Shown here piece by piece: positions 32,531-42,044 of a stretch of DNA of 59,848 nucleotides; position 1 is the first letter of the stretch, and each line of letters begins with the position of its first letter. The stretch is from NCBI GenBank assembly GCA_965371855.1, contig CBDUZZ010000026.1, positions 1 to 59,848 on the forward strand. The letters are read 5' to 3'. A program made the translations under genes and the position numbers. Below the pieces are notes generated by a model. That model was not told the DNA's origin. It did no database searches and saw nothing but the letters and a program-made list of their open reading frames with translations. Source of the stretch: JAADEM01 sp965371855. GTDB taxonomy: Bacteria; Bacteroidota; Bacteroidia; Bacteroidales; Marinilabiliaceae.

Positions 32531-34540
32531 TTACCTTACTCTTTTTATCTTCTGTTTTTGTAAAACCATTGCCATTCGTGCCGGAATGTACAGTTTTATT
32601 TGGTGGTGCTCATTGAATGGGATGTTTTCGGAATAGTAAATATAACTGGTATCAATACGTTCAAACCCACCGAATTTTTGATCATCGGTATTTAATGCAA
32701 TTTTGTATTTGCCTTTAGGCACAGTAATACCATAATTCTCAAAAGAAACAGAAGGATTGAAATTGAAGATAAATACAAAATCATCTTTGTGAAATGCTAA
32801 AATCTGGTCCTGCTCGTTTGCATGCAACTGTATAGGGGCAGGTGGTAATAGATTATGAGTATTAAACAGTCTTATCATTTCTTTGTCGAAATCATTTAGG
32901 TAATGAAACTTTAAAAGTTCATTATCAACAAGATTCCATTGCCTGCGCGCGTATTTATACGACCAGTTATTTCCTTCCCTTGGGAAATCTATCCATTCCG
33001 GATGTCCGAATTCATTTCCCATAAAGTTCAGATATCCACCGGTGGCCGTTCCGAGAGTGATAAGTCGTATCATTTTATGTAGGGCAATACCACGATCAAT
33101 AACCATACTCTCTTGTTCTTTTGCCATTGAGTCATACATCTCCTTATCAACAAGCCTGAAAAATATTGTTTTATCACCCACCAGGGCTTGGTCATGCGAC
33201 TCTACATAAGATATGGTTCTTTCTTCAGCCCGGTGTTGTGAAAGCTCATGGAAAATTTGAGAAACATTCCACTCTTCATCTTTTTTCTCTTTTATCATCT
33301 TTATCCAAAAGTCCGGTATACCCATCGACAGACGAAGGTCGAAGCCCAATCCTCCATCTTCAATCTTTCCGGCTAAGCCAGGGTATCCACTCATCTCTTC
33401 AGCAACAGATATTGCAGAGGGTTTGATTTTATGTATGAGATAGTTTGCCAGGGTAAGATATGTTATAGCATCGATGTCTTCTTCCCCTTTGAAATAATCT
33501 CCATAAGATGTGAAGTTTACTTCCAGTCCATGGTTATCATAGAGCATGCTTGTAACTCCATCGAATCTGTATCCATCGAAATGATACTCTTCGAGCCAAT
33601 ATCTGCAATTTGAGAGCAGGAAATGTAACACCTCATCTTTACCGTAATTAAAGCATTTGGAGTCCCATGCGGGATGTTCACCTCTTGGGCCGTCATGAAA
33701 ATATTGATAAGATGTACCATCAAAGCGGCTTAGACCTTCCAACTCATTTTTTACTGCATGTGAATGAACAAGATCTATTATGACATTTAATCCCATGCTA
33801 TGAGCAGTGTTTACCAACTTTTTTAATTCTTCAGGTGTGCCAAAGCGTGATGATGCGGCAAAGAAATTAGCCACATGATATCCGAAACTTCCATAATATG
33901 GATGTTCCTGAATGGCCATGAGTTGTATCGTGTTATATCCTAACTCTTTTATCCTTGGTAAAATGTTTTTTGTGAATTCTGTATATGATGCTACTTTCTC
34001 ATCTGAAGAAGACATACCAATATGGGCTTCATAAATTAATGGAGCTGATGAATCCGGAATAAAATGCTCATCTGTCCATTTGAATTGTTCCCGGTTCTCC
34101 CAAACTTGTGCAGAGTAGAGTTTTGTTTCATCATCCTGAATAACCCGATTGGCATATGCCGGTAATCGTTCTCCTTCGCCACCTTCCCATTGGATTAGCA
34201 GCTTGTATAATTCTCCGTGAGTTAATAAATTATCGTGAAATTCTATTTCCCATATCCCATGTTCTTTTCGGGTTAATTTGTATTCCTTTCGAGGTTTCCA
34301 ACCGGAAAAATCACCTATAATAAAAATATGTGTTGCGTTGGGTGCCCACTCTCTGAATATCCATCCTGTTTCTGTTCTGTGTAAACCAAAGAACAGATGC
34401 CCTGAAGCAAAATTAATTATCGATTCTGATTGTTCTTCAATATCTTCAAGTTTGAGTTTGTATTTTGATACTCTTGATTCAATGTGAAAGGAATATGGTT
34501 TTAACCAGGGATCCAGTTCTAGTAATTTTGGCATTTTCAT
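32531..34540 (-). CDS. glgB: 1,4-alpha-glucan branching enzyme (GH13, eukaryotic-like subtype)
   Basis: A 669-residue branching enzyme that makes alpha-1,6 linkages in glycogen. An N-terminal carbohydrate-binding module (about residues 45-150) precedes the GH13 barrel. Catalytic residues are visible: D-L-V-H-S-H-A near residue 258, nucleophile Asp327 in Y-R-F-D-G-V-T-S-M, acid/base Glu381 in V-A-E-E-M-S-G, and Asp450 in E-S-H-D-Q-A. The spelling of these motifs (V-H-S-H, R-F-D-G-V-T-S-M) follows the GH13_8 group known from eukaryotes and some Bacteroidota rather than E. coli GlgB. Convergent with the synthase-phosphorylase gene. Confidence 0.93.
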   Translation of the reverse strand: MKMPKLLELDPWLKPYSFHIESRVSKYKLKLEDIEEQSESIINFASGHLFFGLHRTETGWIFREWAPNATHIFIIGDFSGWKPRKEYKLTRKEHGIWEIEFHDNLLTHGELYKLLIQWEGGEGERLPAYANRVIQDDETKLYSAQVWENREQFKWTDEHFIPDSSAPLIYEAHIGMSSSDEKVASYTEFTKNILPRIKELGYNTIQLMAIQEHPYYGSFGYHVANFFAASSRFGTPEELKKLVNTAHSMGLNVIIDLVHSHAVKNELEGLSRFDGTSYQYFHDGPRGEHPAWDSKCFNYGKDEVLHFLLSNCRYWLEEYHFDGYRFDGVTSMLYDNHGLEVNFTSYGDYFKGEEDIDAITYLTLANYLIHKIKPSAISVAEEMSGYPGLAGKIEDGGLGFDLRLSMGIPDFWIKMIKEKKDEEWNVSQIFHELSQHRAEERTISYVESHDQALVGDKTIFFRLVDKEMYDSMAKEQESMVIDRGIALHKMIRLITLGTATGGYLNFMGNEFGHPEWIDFPREGNNWSYKYARRQWNLVDNELLKFHYLNDFDKEMIRLFNTHNLLPPAPIQLHANEQDQILAFHKDDFVFIFNFNPSVSFENYGITVPKGKYKIALNTDDQKFGGFERIDTSYIYYSENIPFNEHHQIKLYIPARMAMVLQKQKIKRVR

Positions 34541-34691
34541 GACTAATAAATTTACTTAAATTTATAAAAAAAAAGGCAATTAAATTCATTTTAATATGAT
34601 TAATTTAACTATTTTATAGTTGATAAAATAAGAAAACTAAAATTAGAATTGTAACTTTGTCAGGTAAACCTGTAAAAATTTCAGTTTTAAT

Positions 34692-35975
34692 ATGGATGTT
34701 CAGCAAATAAAACAACGTTACGGGATAATTGGAAATGCTTATAACCTGAATAGAGCGATTGATGTTGCGGTTCAAGTTGCTCCTACCGATTTGTCTGTAC
34801 TTATTACCGGGGAAAGTGGTGTGGGAAAAGAGGTTTTCCCGAAGATTATACATCAGTATAGTGCCCGTAAACATGGCTCATACATTGCTGTTAATTGTGG
34901 TGCCATTCCTGAAGGGACAATAGATTCTGAATTGTTTGGTCATGAGAAGGGGGCTTTTACAGGGGCTCTCGCTGCCCGGAAAGGGTATTTTGAAGAGGCG
35001 AATGGAGGAACAATTTTTTTAGATGAAATAGGAGAATTGCCTTTAAATACTCAGGTAAGATTATTAAGAGTTTTGGAGGCCGGGGAATTTATTAAAGTTG
35101 GTTCATCAAAAGTGCTAAAGACTGACGTGCGTGTGGTTGCTGCTACAAATACAAATATGGAGAGAGCAATACATGAAGGAAAATTTCGTGAAGATTTGTA
35201 TTATCGTTTAAGTAGTGTCCCGATAATAGTACCTCCGTTACGCGATCGCTTAGAAGATATATATCTGTTGTTCAGAAAATTTGCTAATGATTTTGCTGAC
35301 AGATACCGTATGCCACCAATAAAATTGTCTAAAGAGTCTAAAGAATTGCTTGTAAGATACCGGTGGCCGGGTAATATAAGGCAATTGAAAAATATTACCG
35401 AGCAGATATCTGTTATTGAGAAAACAAGAGAGATAGATGCTGAAACTATTGCATCATATATCCCATATCATATAGGAGATAATCTTCCTGCATTGATTGA
35501 ACGTGACAAAAGACAGAATGCTGATTTTGGTAACGAAAGGGAGATATTATATAAGGTGTTGTTTGACATGAAGAACGATATGACTGACCTGAAAAAGTTA
35601 GTTCTTGAGATGTTGCAGGATGATGGTTGTTCTAGTGTTAAAGGTGAGCAGGCTCATATTATCAATAAATTGTATAATAATAGTGAAGGCGTACTCATAA
35701 ATACATCATCAGTAGAACCCCCGCCGGTAACTCCTGACACTGCAGTAGTACCAGCAAATGTTGCATTTGCGAACAAACGAAATAATGAAGACCCAATGAT
35801 TCAGGATACTGAGGAGTTTGTTGGAGAGTCATTGTCTTTAGTAGATAAAGAAATTGAGTTGATTAAAAAAGCTCTTGATAAACATAACGGAAAAAGAAAA
35901 TATGCGTCTAAGGATTTGGGTATTTCAGAACGTACATTATATAGGAAAATAAAAGAGTATAACATCGAAGGATAA
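34692..35975 (+). CDS. sigma-54-dependent transcriptional activator
   Basis: A 427-residue AAA+ enhancer-binding protein. Walker A is G-E-S-G-V-G-K-E (residues 40-47), the sigma-54 contact loop G-A-F-T-G-A is at residues 87-92, Walker B is near residues 105-115 (G-G-T-I-F-L-D-E-I-G), and a Fis-type helix-turn-helix closes the protein (residues about 385-425, with A-S-K-D-L-G-I-S-E-R-T-L-Y). There is no N-terminal receiver, GAF or PAS domain, so the AAA+ domain starts almost at once and the input signal is not evident. A linker of about 120 residues separates AAA+ and HTH. First gene of a tight set with lptE, a TPR-like gene and secG (gaps 5, 3 and 11 bases). A TAACTTTG at 34652-34659 may be its -7 box. 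Confidence 0.92.
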   Translation: MDVQQIKQRYGIIGNAYNLNRAIDVAVQVAPTDLSVLITGESGVGKEVFPKIIHQYSARKHGSYIAVNCGAIPEGTIDSELFGHEKGAFTGALAARKGYFEEANGGTIFLDEIGELPLNTQVRLLRVLEAGEFIKVGSSKVLKTDVRVVAATNTNMERAIHEGKFREDLYYRLSSVPIIVPPLRDRLEDIYLLFRKFANDFADRYRMPPIKLSKESKELLVRYRWPGNIRQLKNITEQISVIEKTREIDAETIASYIPYHIGDNLPALIERDKRQNADFGNEREILYKVLFDMKNDMTDLKKLVLEMLQDDGCSSVKGEQAHIINKLYNNSEGVLINTSSVEPPPVTPDTAVVPANVAFANKRNNEDPMIQDTEEFVGESLSLVDKEIELIKKALDKHNGKRKYASKDLGISERTLYRKIKEYNIEG

Positions 35976-35980
35976 TTATT

Positions 35981-36490
35981 GTGAAGCACATTAAAAAAAT
36001 AGTTTTTTTTATTTTTTCATTACTTTTGTTTGTAGGTTGTTCAGTACGTATGACCTTAAGTGGTGCATCGATTGACGAAAACCTGAAAACTTTTTCAGTT
36101 CAGTATTTTAACAACAGGGCCGCCATTATTAATCCATTGTTAAGTCAAAAAATGACTGAGCTGCTGAAAGAGAGGATAATGGGTGAGTCGAGATTGATTT
36201 TGGCTAGTGGTGTAGGAGATGTTGATTTCTCGGGCGAGATAACAGGATATTCTATCAGGCCAATGGCCATTAAAGAGGATGCCGTATCTGCTCAAACCCG
36301 CCTGACAATTTCTATAAAGGTGCGTTGTCAGAATAAAAAAGATCCCCGGAAAAACTGGGAGTCAAGTTTCTCAGCCTATCAGGACTTTGCATCAGAAAGA
36401 AATATTACAGAAGTTGAAAGCGAGCTAACATCTTTAATTATAGATCAATTAACAGAAAATATTTTTAACAAAACATTTTCTGATTGGTAA
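35981..36490 (+). CDS. lptE: LPS assembly lipoprotein LptE-like
   Basis: A 169-residue lipoprotein starting with GTG at 35981 (no in-frame ATG is available before the signal peptide). The signal peptide ends in L-L-F-V-G-C-S, a lipobox with Cys near residue 20. The mature part matches the LptE pattern of Bacteroidota: S-V-R-M-T-L-S-G-A-S-I near the lipobox, V-Q-Y-F-N-N-R-A near residue 41, then D-V-D-F-S-G-E-I-T-G-Y and a C-terminal L-T-x-x-I-F-N. LptE plugs the LptD barrel in the outer membrane and helps insert LPS. Five bases after the sigma-54 activator gene. Confidence 0.87.
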   Translation: MKHIKKIVFFIFSLLLFVGCSVRMTLSGASIDENLKTFSVQYFNNRAAIINPLLSQKMTELLKERIMGESRLILASGVGDVDFSGEITGYSIRPMAIKEDAVSAQTRLTISIKVRCQNKKDPRKNWESSFSAYQDFASERNITEVESELTSLIIDQLTENIFNKTFSDW

Positions 36491-36493
36491 TAA

Positions 36494-37405
36494 ATGAACA
36501 AACAACTTTTATATAACCTTATTCATAATCCGAAAGAATTAAATGAATCAACTCTAAAAGGTATCCAGGAGTTAGTTGATGAATACCCCTTTTTTCAGGC
36601 GGCAAGACTATTGCTGTTAAAAAATCTTCATTTTCTTGATCATGTTCGATATGAACCTGAACTGAAAAGATCTGTTTTGTTTGTGACTGACAGAACTTGT
36701 TTGTTTGAGTTGATTTATAATTTATATCCGGTAGGGGATTATAAAAGAGAGCCGGAATTGCAAAAAGAGAATAGGGCAGAGGAAAGCAAAGAAAAAACAT
36801 CATCAATAGCTGTAACCGGGAAGGTGGAGTCTGTTGGTAATTATTTCAGGGTTGATGATGTTAATGAAACAATGCAGGGAGGAGCGGTTGGTTTTACTTT
36901 TGAGTCAAAGGATGAGGAAGTTTCTGATAATGGGTACATGTCAGTTCAAGACGACCAGCTGTTTGAATATGAGAAAGCTGACAATTTAGGTTATTCCCTT
37001 AACATATATGAGTCTCCATTGGATGTGGAGCAGAATCGTTCTTTTTCTGCCTGGCTTTCTGTAGTTGGGCAACAGCCGGTTGATAATTCTGCTGATAAAC
37101 AAGCAAACAAAGCCAGGAAGAAGAATAAAACTATTAACATAATTGAAGATTTTTTAAATAATCGTAAGTCAGATAGTAAGCCGGTTAAATCAGAAAGTAC
37201 AAAAAAACAAAAAGAGATTAAAGAGACAAGTTCATTTGATAGTGAAGAATTGATGACTGAAACTTTAGCCGGGATTTATATTAAGCAAGGATATTTTGAA
37301 AAGGCGAATAACATATTTGAGAAACTGAGTTTGAAATATCCCGAAAAAAGTGTTTACTTTGCACAGCAAATTAAAAAATTAAAAAAAATAATTAGTAATC
37401 AATAA
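36494..37405 (+). CDS. TPR-like protein of the lptE-secG cluster, function unknown
   Basis: A 303-residue cytoplasmic protein. Residues 1-75 are helical and hydrophobic (L-V-D-E-Y-P-F-F-Q-A-A-R-L-L-L-L-K-N-L). The middle (about 85-235) is acidic and low in complexity, probably disordered. The last about 50 residues form one tetratricopeptide-like helical pair (T-E-T-L-A-G-I-Y-x-K-Q-G-Y-x-x-K-A) followed by a Lys-rich end. I recall similar proteins between lptE and secG in Bacteroidota, but no function has been assigned. Gaps of 3 and 11 bases to its neighbours indicate one operon. Confidence 0.75.
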   Translation: MNKQLLYNLIHNPKELNESTLKGIQELVDEYPFFQAARLLLLKNLHFLDHVRYEPELKRSVLFVTDRTCLFELIYNLYPVGDYKREPELQKENRAEESKEKTSSIAVTGKVESVGNYFRVDDVNETMQGGAVGFTFESKDEEVSDNGYMSVQDDQLFEYEKADNLGYSLNIYESPLDVEQNRSFSAWLSVVGQQPVDNSADKQANKARKKNKTINIIEDFLNNRKSDSKPVKSESTKKQKEIKETSSFDSEELMTETLAGIYIKQGYFEKANNIFEKLSLKYPEKSVYFAQQIKKLKKIISNQ

Positions 37406-37416
37406 ATTTATAAGAT

Positions 37417-37764
37417 ATGTATCAGTTTGTTAATGTGTTGGTTGTTTTGGTTAGTATAATATTGATTTTGATTGTGTTGGTACAAAACTCCAAAGGAGGA
37501 GGATTGTCGGCGAATTTTTCTTCATCTAATCAGGTTATGGGTGTTCGTAAAACAACTGATTTTTTAGAAAAAGCGACATGGACTTTTGCAGGTCTTTTAC
37601 TTGTTTTAGCGTTTGTTGCCGTTATGGTAATGCCTAAGGATAATGTAGTTAATGGTTCTGAGATTGATGAACAATTAAACAATCTTGCTACTCCGGGACA
37701 AGAAGCACCGGTATTTCCTACTTCCCCTGAAAACCAACAAACTTCAGGAGAAGAGAATAAATAG
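37417..37764 (+). CDS. secG: preprotein translocase subunit SecG
   Basis: A 115-residue membrane protein. Two hydrophobic helices (about residues 3-22 and 52-72) flank the conserved cytoplasmic loop V-L-V-Q-N-S-K-G-G-G-L-S-A-N-F at residues 20-34, which identifies SecG, the accessory subunit of the SecYEG channel. The tail is acidic and Pro-rich. Last gene of the sigma-54 activator - lptE - TPR set; a terminator follows. Confidence 0.93.
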   Translation: MYQFVNVLVVLVSIILILIVLVQNSKGGGLSANFSSSNQVMGVRKTTDFLEKATWTFAGLLLVLAFVAVMVMPKDNVVNGSEIDEQLNNLATPGQEAPVFPTSPENQQTSGEENK

Positions 37765-37794
37765 TCGCAACAGTAGACTATTTAAAAAAACAGT

Positions 37795-37838
37795 AAATCG
37801 TGTCAGTATGTCAGTCATATTGACACGATTTTTTTTGG
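37795..37838 (+). terminator. intrinsic terminator after secG
   Basis: Stem AAATCGTGTCA with TGACACGATTT around a loop of about 17 bases, followed by a T-run. It separates the secG operon from groEL. Confidence 0.85.
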
Positions 37839-37978
37839 CATACTTTATGAAAGAATAGTATCAGAAATATTTGGAGACTATTTATTGTAAGTTATCCTGA
37901 TAAGAATTAATAAAAGGGAGATGACCTTTGATAATGAAAAAATTGTTTAATTATATAATCATTTAAAACGCTGTTGAA

Positions 37979-39622
37979 ATGGCAAAAGAAATAAAATTTG
38001 ATGTTGAAGCTCGTGAACTGTTGAAAAAAGGAGTTGATGAGTTGGCTAATGCCGTAAAGGTAACTTTAGGCCCAAAAGGAAGAAATGTTATTATTGATAA
38101 GAAATTTGGTGCACCTGCAATTACAAAGGATGGCGTAACTGTTGCAAAGGAGATTGAATTGGCTGATCCGTATGCTAATATGGGGGCTCAAATGGTAAAA
38201 GAGGTTGCCTCGAAAACTGCTGATGATGCAGGAGATGGAACAACAACTGCTACCGTTTTGGCTCAATCAATTATTAATGTAGGATTGAAAAATGTTACAG
38301 CCGGTGCTAATCCCATGGAATTGAAAAGAGGTATCGACAAAGCAGTTGCTGCTGTAGTGAAGAATATCGATTCTCAGGCAACACCAATAGGTGATCATAG
38401 CGAGAAGATAGAGCAAGTAGCATCAGTTTCAGCTAATAACGACTTTGAAATTGGTAAACTTATTGCCGAGGCAATGGAGAAGGTTGGAAAAGAAGGTGTT
38501 ATAACTGTTGAAGAAGCTAAGGGTATAGAAATATCAGTTGATGTTGTTGAAGGTATGCAGTTCGATCGTGGTTATATATCTCCGTATTTTGTAACTAATA
38601 CCGAAAAAATGGAAACTGAATTGGAGCATCCTTATATTCTGATTCATGACAAAAAGATTTCTACAATGAAAGACCTGCTTCCGGTTCTTGAAGCAACAGC
38701 ACAAACAGGTAAGCCATTGTTGATTATTGCAGAAGATGTTGATGGTGAAGCATTGGCTACTTTGGTTGTAAACCGTTTGAGAGGGTCATTGAAAATTGCA
38801 GCAGTAAAAGCTCCGGGTTTTGGTGACCGCCGTAAGGAGATACTTCAGGATCTTGCAGTTCTTACAAATGGAACAGTTATTTCTGAAGAAACTGGTCTGA
38901 AACTTGAGAATACCACTTTGGAAATGTTAGGCGAAGCCGAAAAAATTACTATTGATAAAGAGAATACAATCATTGTTAATGGTGCAGGTACAAAAGAGGT
39001 AATAGAAGAGCGTACTGCTCAGATAAAAGCACAAATCAATAATACATCTTCAGACTACGATAAGGAGAAGCTACAGGAACGTTTAGCCCGACTGTCTGGT
39101 GGAGTTGCCGTATTGTATATCGGTGCAGCTTCAGAGATGGAGATGAAAGAGAAAAAAGACCGTGTTGATGATGCATTAAGTGCAACTCGTGCTGCTGTTG
39201 AAGAAGGTATTGTTCCGGGAGGTGGAGTTGCTTACATCCGTGCTATACACGCACTGGATAAGGTAGATGTTGAGACAGAAGATGAGGCTACAGGAGTTGA
39301 AATTGTAAAACGCGCTCTTGAAGAACCTCTTCGTCAGATCGTATTCAATGCCGGTAAAGAAGGTGCTGTAGTTGTACAAAAAATAGCAGAAGGAAAAGGA
39401 GATTTTGGATATAATGCACGTACTGATAAATATGAGAATTTATTAAAAAGTGGAGTTGTTGATCCTGCTAAAGTTATTCGTATTGCTCTTGAAAATGCTG
39501 CTTCTGTTGCAGGTATGTTCCTTACTACAGAATGTGTATTGGTGGATGAACCTGTAGACGAGCCGGCTATGCCAATGGGAGGAGCCCCGGGAATGGGTGG
39601 GGGAATGCCAGGTATGATGTAG
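37979..39622 (+). CDS. groEL: chaperonin GroEL
   Basis: A 547-residue 60-kDa chaperonin subunit of the Cpn60 tetradecamer. The ATP-binding sequence T-L-G-P-K-G-R-N-V and the D-G-T-T-T-A-T-V motif (near residue 86) are present, as are the signature A-A-V-E-E-G-I-V-P-G-G-G near residues 404-415 and a canonical Gly/Met-rich tail. No groES lies upstream, though in Bacteroidota it usually does: the 214-base gap to secG is mostly terminator and leader and has no 90-codon frame. No CIRCE element was seen. Confidence 0.97.
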   Translation: MAKEIKFDVEARELLKKGVDELANAVKVTLGPKGRNVIIDKKFGAPAITKDGVTVAKEIELADPYANMGAQMVKEVASKTADDAGDGTTTATVLAQSIINVGLKNVTAGANPMELKRGIDKAVAAVVKNIDSQATPIGDHSEKIEQVASVSANNDFEIGKLIAEAMEKVGKEGVITVEEAKGIEISVDVVEGMQFDRGYISPYFVTNTEKMETELEHPYILIHDKKISTMKDLLPVLEATAQTGKPLLIIAEDVDGEALATLVVNRLRGSLKIAAVKAPGFGDRRKEILQDLAVLTNGTVISEETGLKLENTTLEMLGEAEKITIDKENTIIVNGAGTKEVIEERTAQIKAQINNTSSDYDKEKLQERLARLSGGVAVLYIGAASEMEMKEKKDRVDDALSATRAAVEEGIVPGGGVAYIRAIHALDKVDVETEDEATGVEIVKRALEEPLRQIVFNAGKEGAVVVQKIAEGKGDFGYNARTDKYENLLKSGVVDPAKVIRIALENAASVAGMFLTTECVLVDEPVDEPAMPMGGAPGMGGGMPGMM

Positions 39623-39645
39623 AACTGTTCGATTATAAAATTTTT

Positions 39646-39681
39646 AAAGGCCGTTTGGAATTTTTCCAAGCGGCTTTTTTG
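39646..39681 (+). terminator. intrinsic terminator of groEL
   Basis: Stem AAGGCCGTTTGGAA with its near-complement TTCCAAGCGGCTTT (one G-T pair) followed by a T-run, about 25 bases after the groEL stop. Confidence 0.8.
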
Positions 39682-39804
39682 TTCTGATTTTGTTATTGTT
39701 TAGTTTTTTTAATGAAATATTTTATAAACAGGATTTTAATAGTTAGTTTTATAAAAGAATATTTGTGATTAAATTGTCTTTAAAGAGCTTATAGTTTAAT
39801 TTAT

Positions 39805-41199
39805 ATGATTAAAGAAAAAAATAAGATTGTAAATAATTTTTTAGCATTTATTGATGTTATTATTGCTTGGGTATCAATAGATATAACTAATTTTATTCAA
39901 AATGGAGATTTCTCATATTTTTTTAATGAGGGATCAGTTATTCAACATTTTTTTCTGTTGTTTATTTGGTTTATGTTATCAAAAATCCTTAGACTTAGTG
40001 AACTTTACCGTTCCAGGCCTTATTCTGTTTTGCTTTTTAATTGTATATTGCTGTCTGTCATAGGTTCAGCATTTTTAGGTTTTTTCATTTTTCTTATCCA
40101 ACAGTACTATGTGAGTGTTATGCCATTACTATATTTCGCGGGTATAAATTTGGTTTTGACTTTTGCATTTAAATTTCTTGTATTTTCAATATTTAAAAAT
40201 GCCAGAAAGAAGGGTTATAATTCCCGGACAGTCCTTATTATTGGAGACAGATCATCAGCATACTTTATAAAAATGCTTTTATCACATAAAGAGTGGGGTT
40301 ATCAAATAGGTGCTGTTATTGGAGATGAACTGAAAGAATATTTTGAAGATAAATTGAAGTTTCTGCCTGAGCATGTAAATATTGATAAATTGCTTGAGGA
40401 TGACCCTATTGATGAACTGGTGTATTGCTACGAGAAACCTGATATGAATAGAATTCAGAATTTGCTTCTTAGTTGTAATGAAGTTGGAGTGGTATTTAGA
40501 ATGTACTCTCCTGTTTTTAATATGTTATCTAATAAAACTCACTTGCACTACTTTGGAACAACTCCATTGTTGACCATATCTAATACACCATTAAATTATT
40601 TGTCATTAATGATAAAGTGGGTTTTTGATTTTCTGATAGCCCTTTTTGCAATTATTATTTTGTCTCCGGTATATGTCATTATAGCTTTGTTAATAGCTTC
40701 TACATCTAAAGGTCAGGTATTTTTTAAGCAGGTTAGGGTTGGATTGAGAGGACGCCAGTTTTGGCTGTATAAGTTCCGGACAATGGTAGTTAATGCCGAG
40801 AATTTAAAAGATGAATTAAAGGTCTATAATGAGATGGACGGCCCTACTTTCAAGATGACTCACGACCCAAGAATAACTAAAGTTGGTCATTTTTTGCGTA
40901 AAACAGGTCTTGATGAATTGCCTCAGTTTTTTAATGTTTTACTTGGGCACATGTCATTGGTTGGTCCACGACCACCTGTTCCTCAAGAGGTGAAGGAGTA
41001 TAAACGTTGGCAGTTAAGGCGGTTATCTATGAAGCCGGGAATAACTTGTATATGGCAGATAACCGAGTCGAGAAATAACATCTCTTTTGATGATTGGATG
41101 CGGATGGATATGGAATACATTGACAACTGGTCTTTAAAACTTGATTTTGTTATTTTTTTAAAAACTATACGTAGTGTATTAAGAGCTGATGGTAAATAA
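39805..41199 (+). CDS. undecaprenyl-phosphate sugar phosphotransferase (WcaJ/WbaP-like)
   Basis: A 464-residue polyisoprenyl-phosphate hexose-1-phosphate transferase, the type of enzyme that starts exopolysaccharide or O-antigen repeat synthesis. Four or five N-terminal membrane helices (residues about 10-135) are followed by a CoA-binding-like cytoplasmic domain (V-L-I-I-G-D near residue 150), a re-entrant helix near residue 270, and the catalytic domain with K-F-R-T-M near 327, D-P-R-I-T-K-V-G and D-E-L-P-Q-F-F-N near 370, and V-G-P-R-P-P-V near residues 391-397. No other capsule genes are in the window. Sugar donor unknown. It leads a run of four genes with small gaps. Confidence 0.9.
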   Translation: MIKEKNKIVNNFLAFIDVIIAWVSIDITNFIQNGDFSYFFNEGSVIQHFFLLFIWFMLSKILRLSELYRSRPYSVLLFNCILLSVIGSAFLGFFIFLIQQYYVSVMPLLYFAGINLVLTFAFKFLVFSIFKNARKKGYNSRTVLIIGDRSSAYFIKMLLSHKEWGYQIGAVIGDELKEYFEDKLKFLPEHVNIDKLLEDDPIDELVYCYEKPDMNRIQNLLLSCNEVGVVFRMYSPVFNMLSNKTHLHYFGTTPLLTISNTPLNYLSLMIKWVFDFLIALFAIIILSPVYVIIALLIASTSKGQVFFKQVRVGLRGRQFWLYKFRTMVVNAENLKDELKVYNEMDGPTFKMTHDPRITKVGHFLRKTGLDELPQFFNVLLGHMSLVGPRPPVPQEVKEYKRWQLRRLSMKPGITCIWQITESRNNISFDDWMRMDMEYIDNWSLKLDFVIFLKTIRSVLRADGK

Positions 41200-41237
41200 C
41201 ATTCTTATCAAATGTTATGTTTTAAAAATGTATTTAC

Positions 41238-42044
41238 ATGAAATTTCCGTTTAAATATTTATTCTCTGTTTTTATTATAGTTCTCATTTTTACCGGATGT
41301 TCCATAAAGGTAAAACCTCCTAAAGAGTTTCCAAATGAAGATTCTTTGGCAGTAATACTTGCTGATATATATTATGCAGAAGCTGTCTTAAATCAATCAC
41401 GTGAGTTTTTCAGAGGTAAGAATGAGGATTTACCCAAGTATTATAAGTTTGTTCTTAACAGGCATGGTATTGGTAAAAAAGAATTTGACACAATATTTTC
41501 GTGGTATTCGCAACATCCCCAATTGTTATCAGAAGTTTATGATAAAGTAATTTCTATCCTAAACGAAAATGAATCTTACATTAAATATGATACATTAAGG
41601 CCGGAATTGAAAGAAAAGCCTCTAGCGATGCCTAGTATGAGGAATCTTTGGAAAGGGAAACATAGCTTTTCTGTTAACGTAAATGATACGTCTAATAATT
41701 GCATTCCTTTTCACTTTGAAGTTGATTCTTTACAATCAGGAATATACAGGTTGATGGCAACATATCAGTTTGCAAAAGGAAATTTGCTGGATAAAGCATA
41801 TATGAAATTAATTGCTTGTTATTCTGACAGTACTGCTGATACAGTTTCATATTCTATTGATAAATCATTTACCGAACGAATAACTACATTATCTCTGGAT
41901 GCTGATAGAAATAAATATGTAGTGGGATTAAGGGGCCTTTTATTAGAACATGATACAACCGTGGATGCTAAGGGTTTTATAAAAAACATTAGATTGCTGT
42001 ATATTCCTAAGCACAGACCGCCTCCTGAACCTCATATGTTATGA
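41238..42044 (+). CDS. DUF4296 lipoprotein
   Basis: A 268-residue lipoprotein. The signal peptide ends in L-I-F-T-G-C-S (Cys near residue 21). Residues 25-110 are the DUF4296 region: L-A-V-I-L-A-D-I-Y-Y-A-E-A-V-L-N, then Y-Y-K-F-V-L-N-R-H-G-I, F-D-x-x-x-x-W-Y-S and a following helix. The C-terminal half is strand-rich and unassigned. DUF4296 proteins are found widely in Bacteroidota without known function. The stop overlaps the next start by 4 bases (ATGA). Confidence 0.8.
   Translation: MKFPFKYLFSVFIIVLIFTGCSIKVKPPKEFPNEDSLAVILADIYYAEAVLNQSREFFRGKNEDLPKYYKFVLNRHGIGKKEFDTIFSWYSQHPQLLSEVYDKVISILNENESYIKYDTLRPELKEKPLAMPSMRNLWKGKHSFSVNVNDTSNNCIPFHFEVDSLQSGIYRLMATYQFAKGNLLDKAYMKLIACYSDSTADTVSYSIDKSFTERITTLSLDADRNKYVVGLRGLLLEHDTTVDAKGFIKNIRLLYIPKHRPPPEPHML

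Noticed and set aside
37840..37978. Possible short or broken groES before groEL
   Set aside because: Read in all frames; there is no segment resembling the GroES mobile loop or its conserved strands, and the space is too short.
37860..37978. CIRCE or similar heat-shock operator upstream of groEL
   Set aside because: No TTAGCACTC-N9-GAGTGCTAA-type inverted repeat is present.
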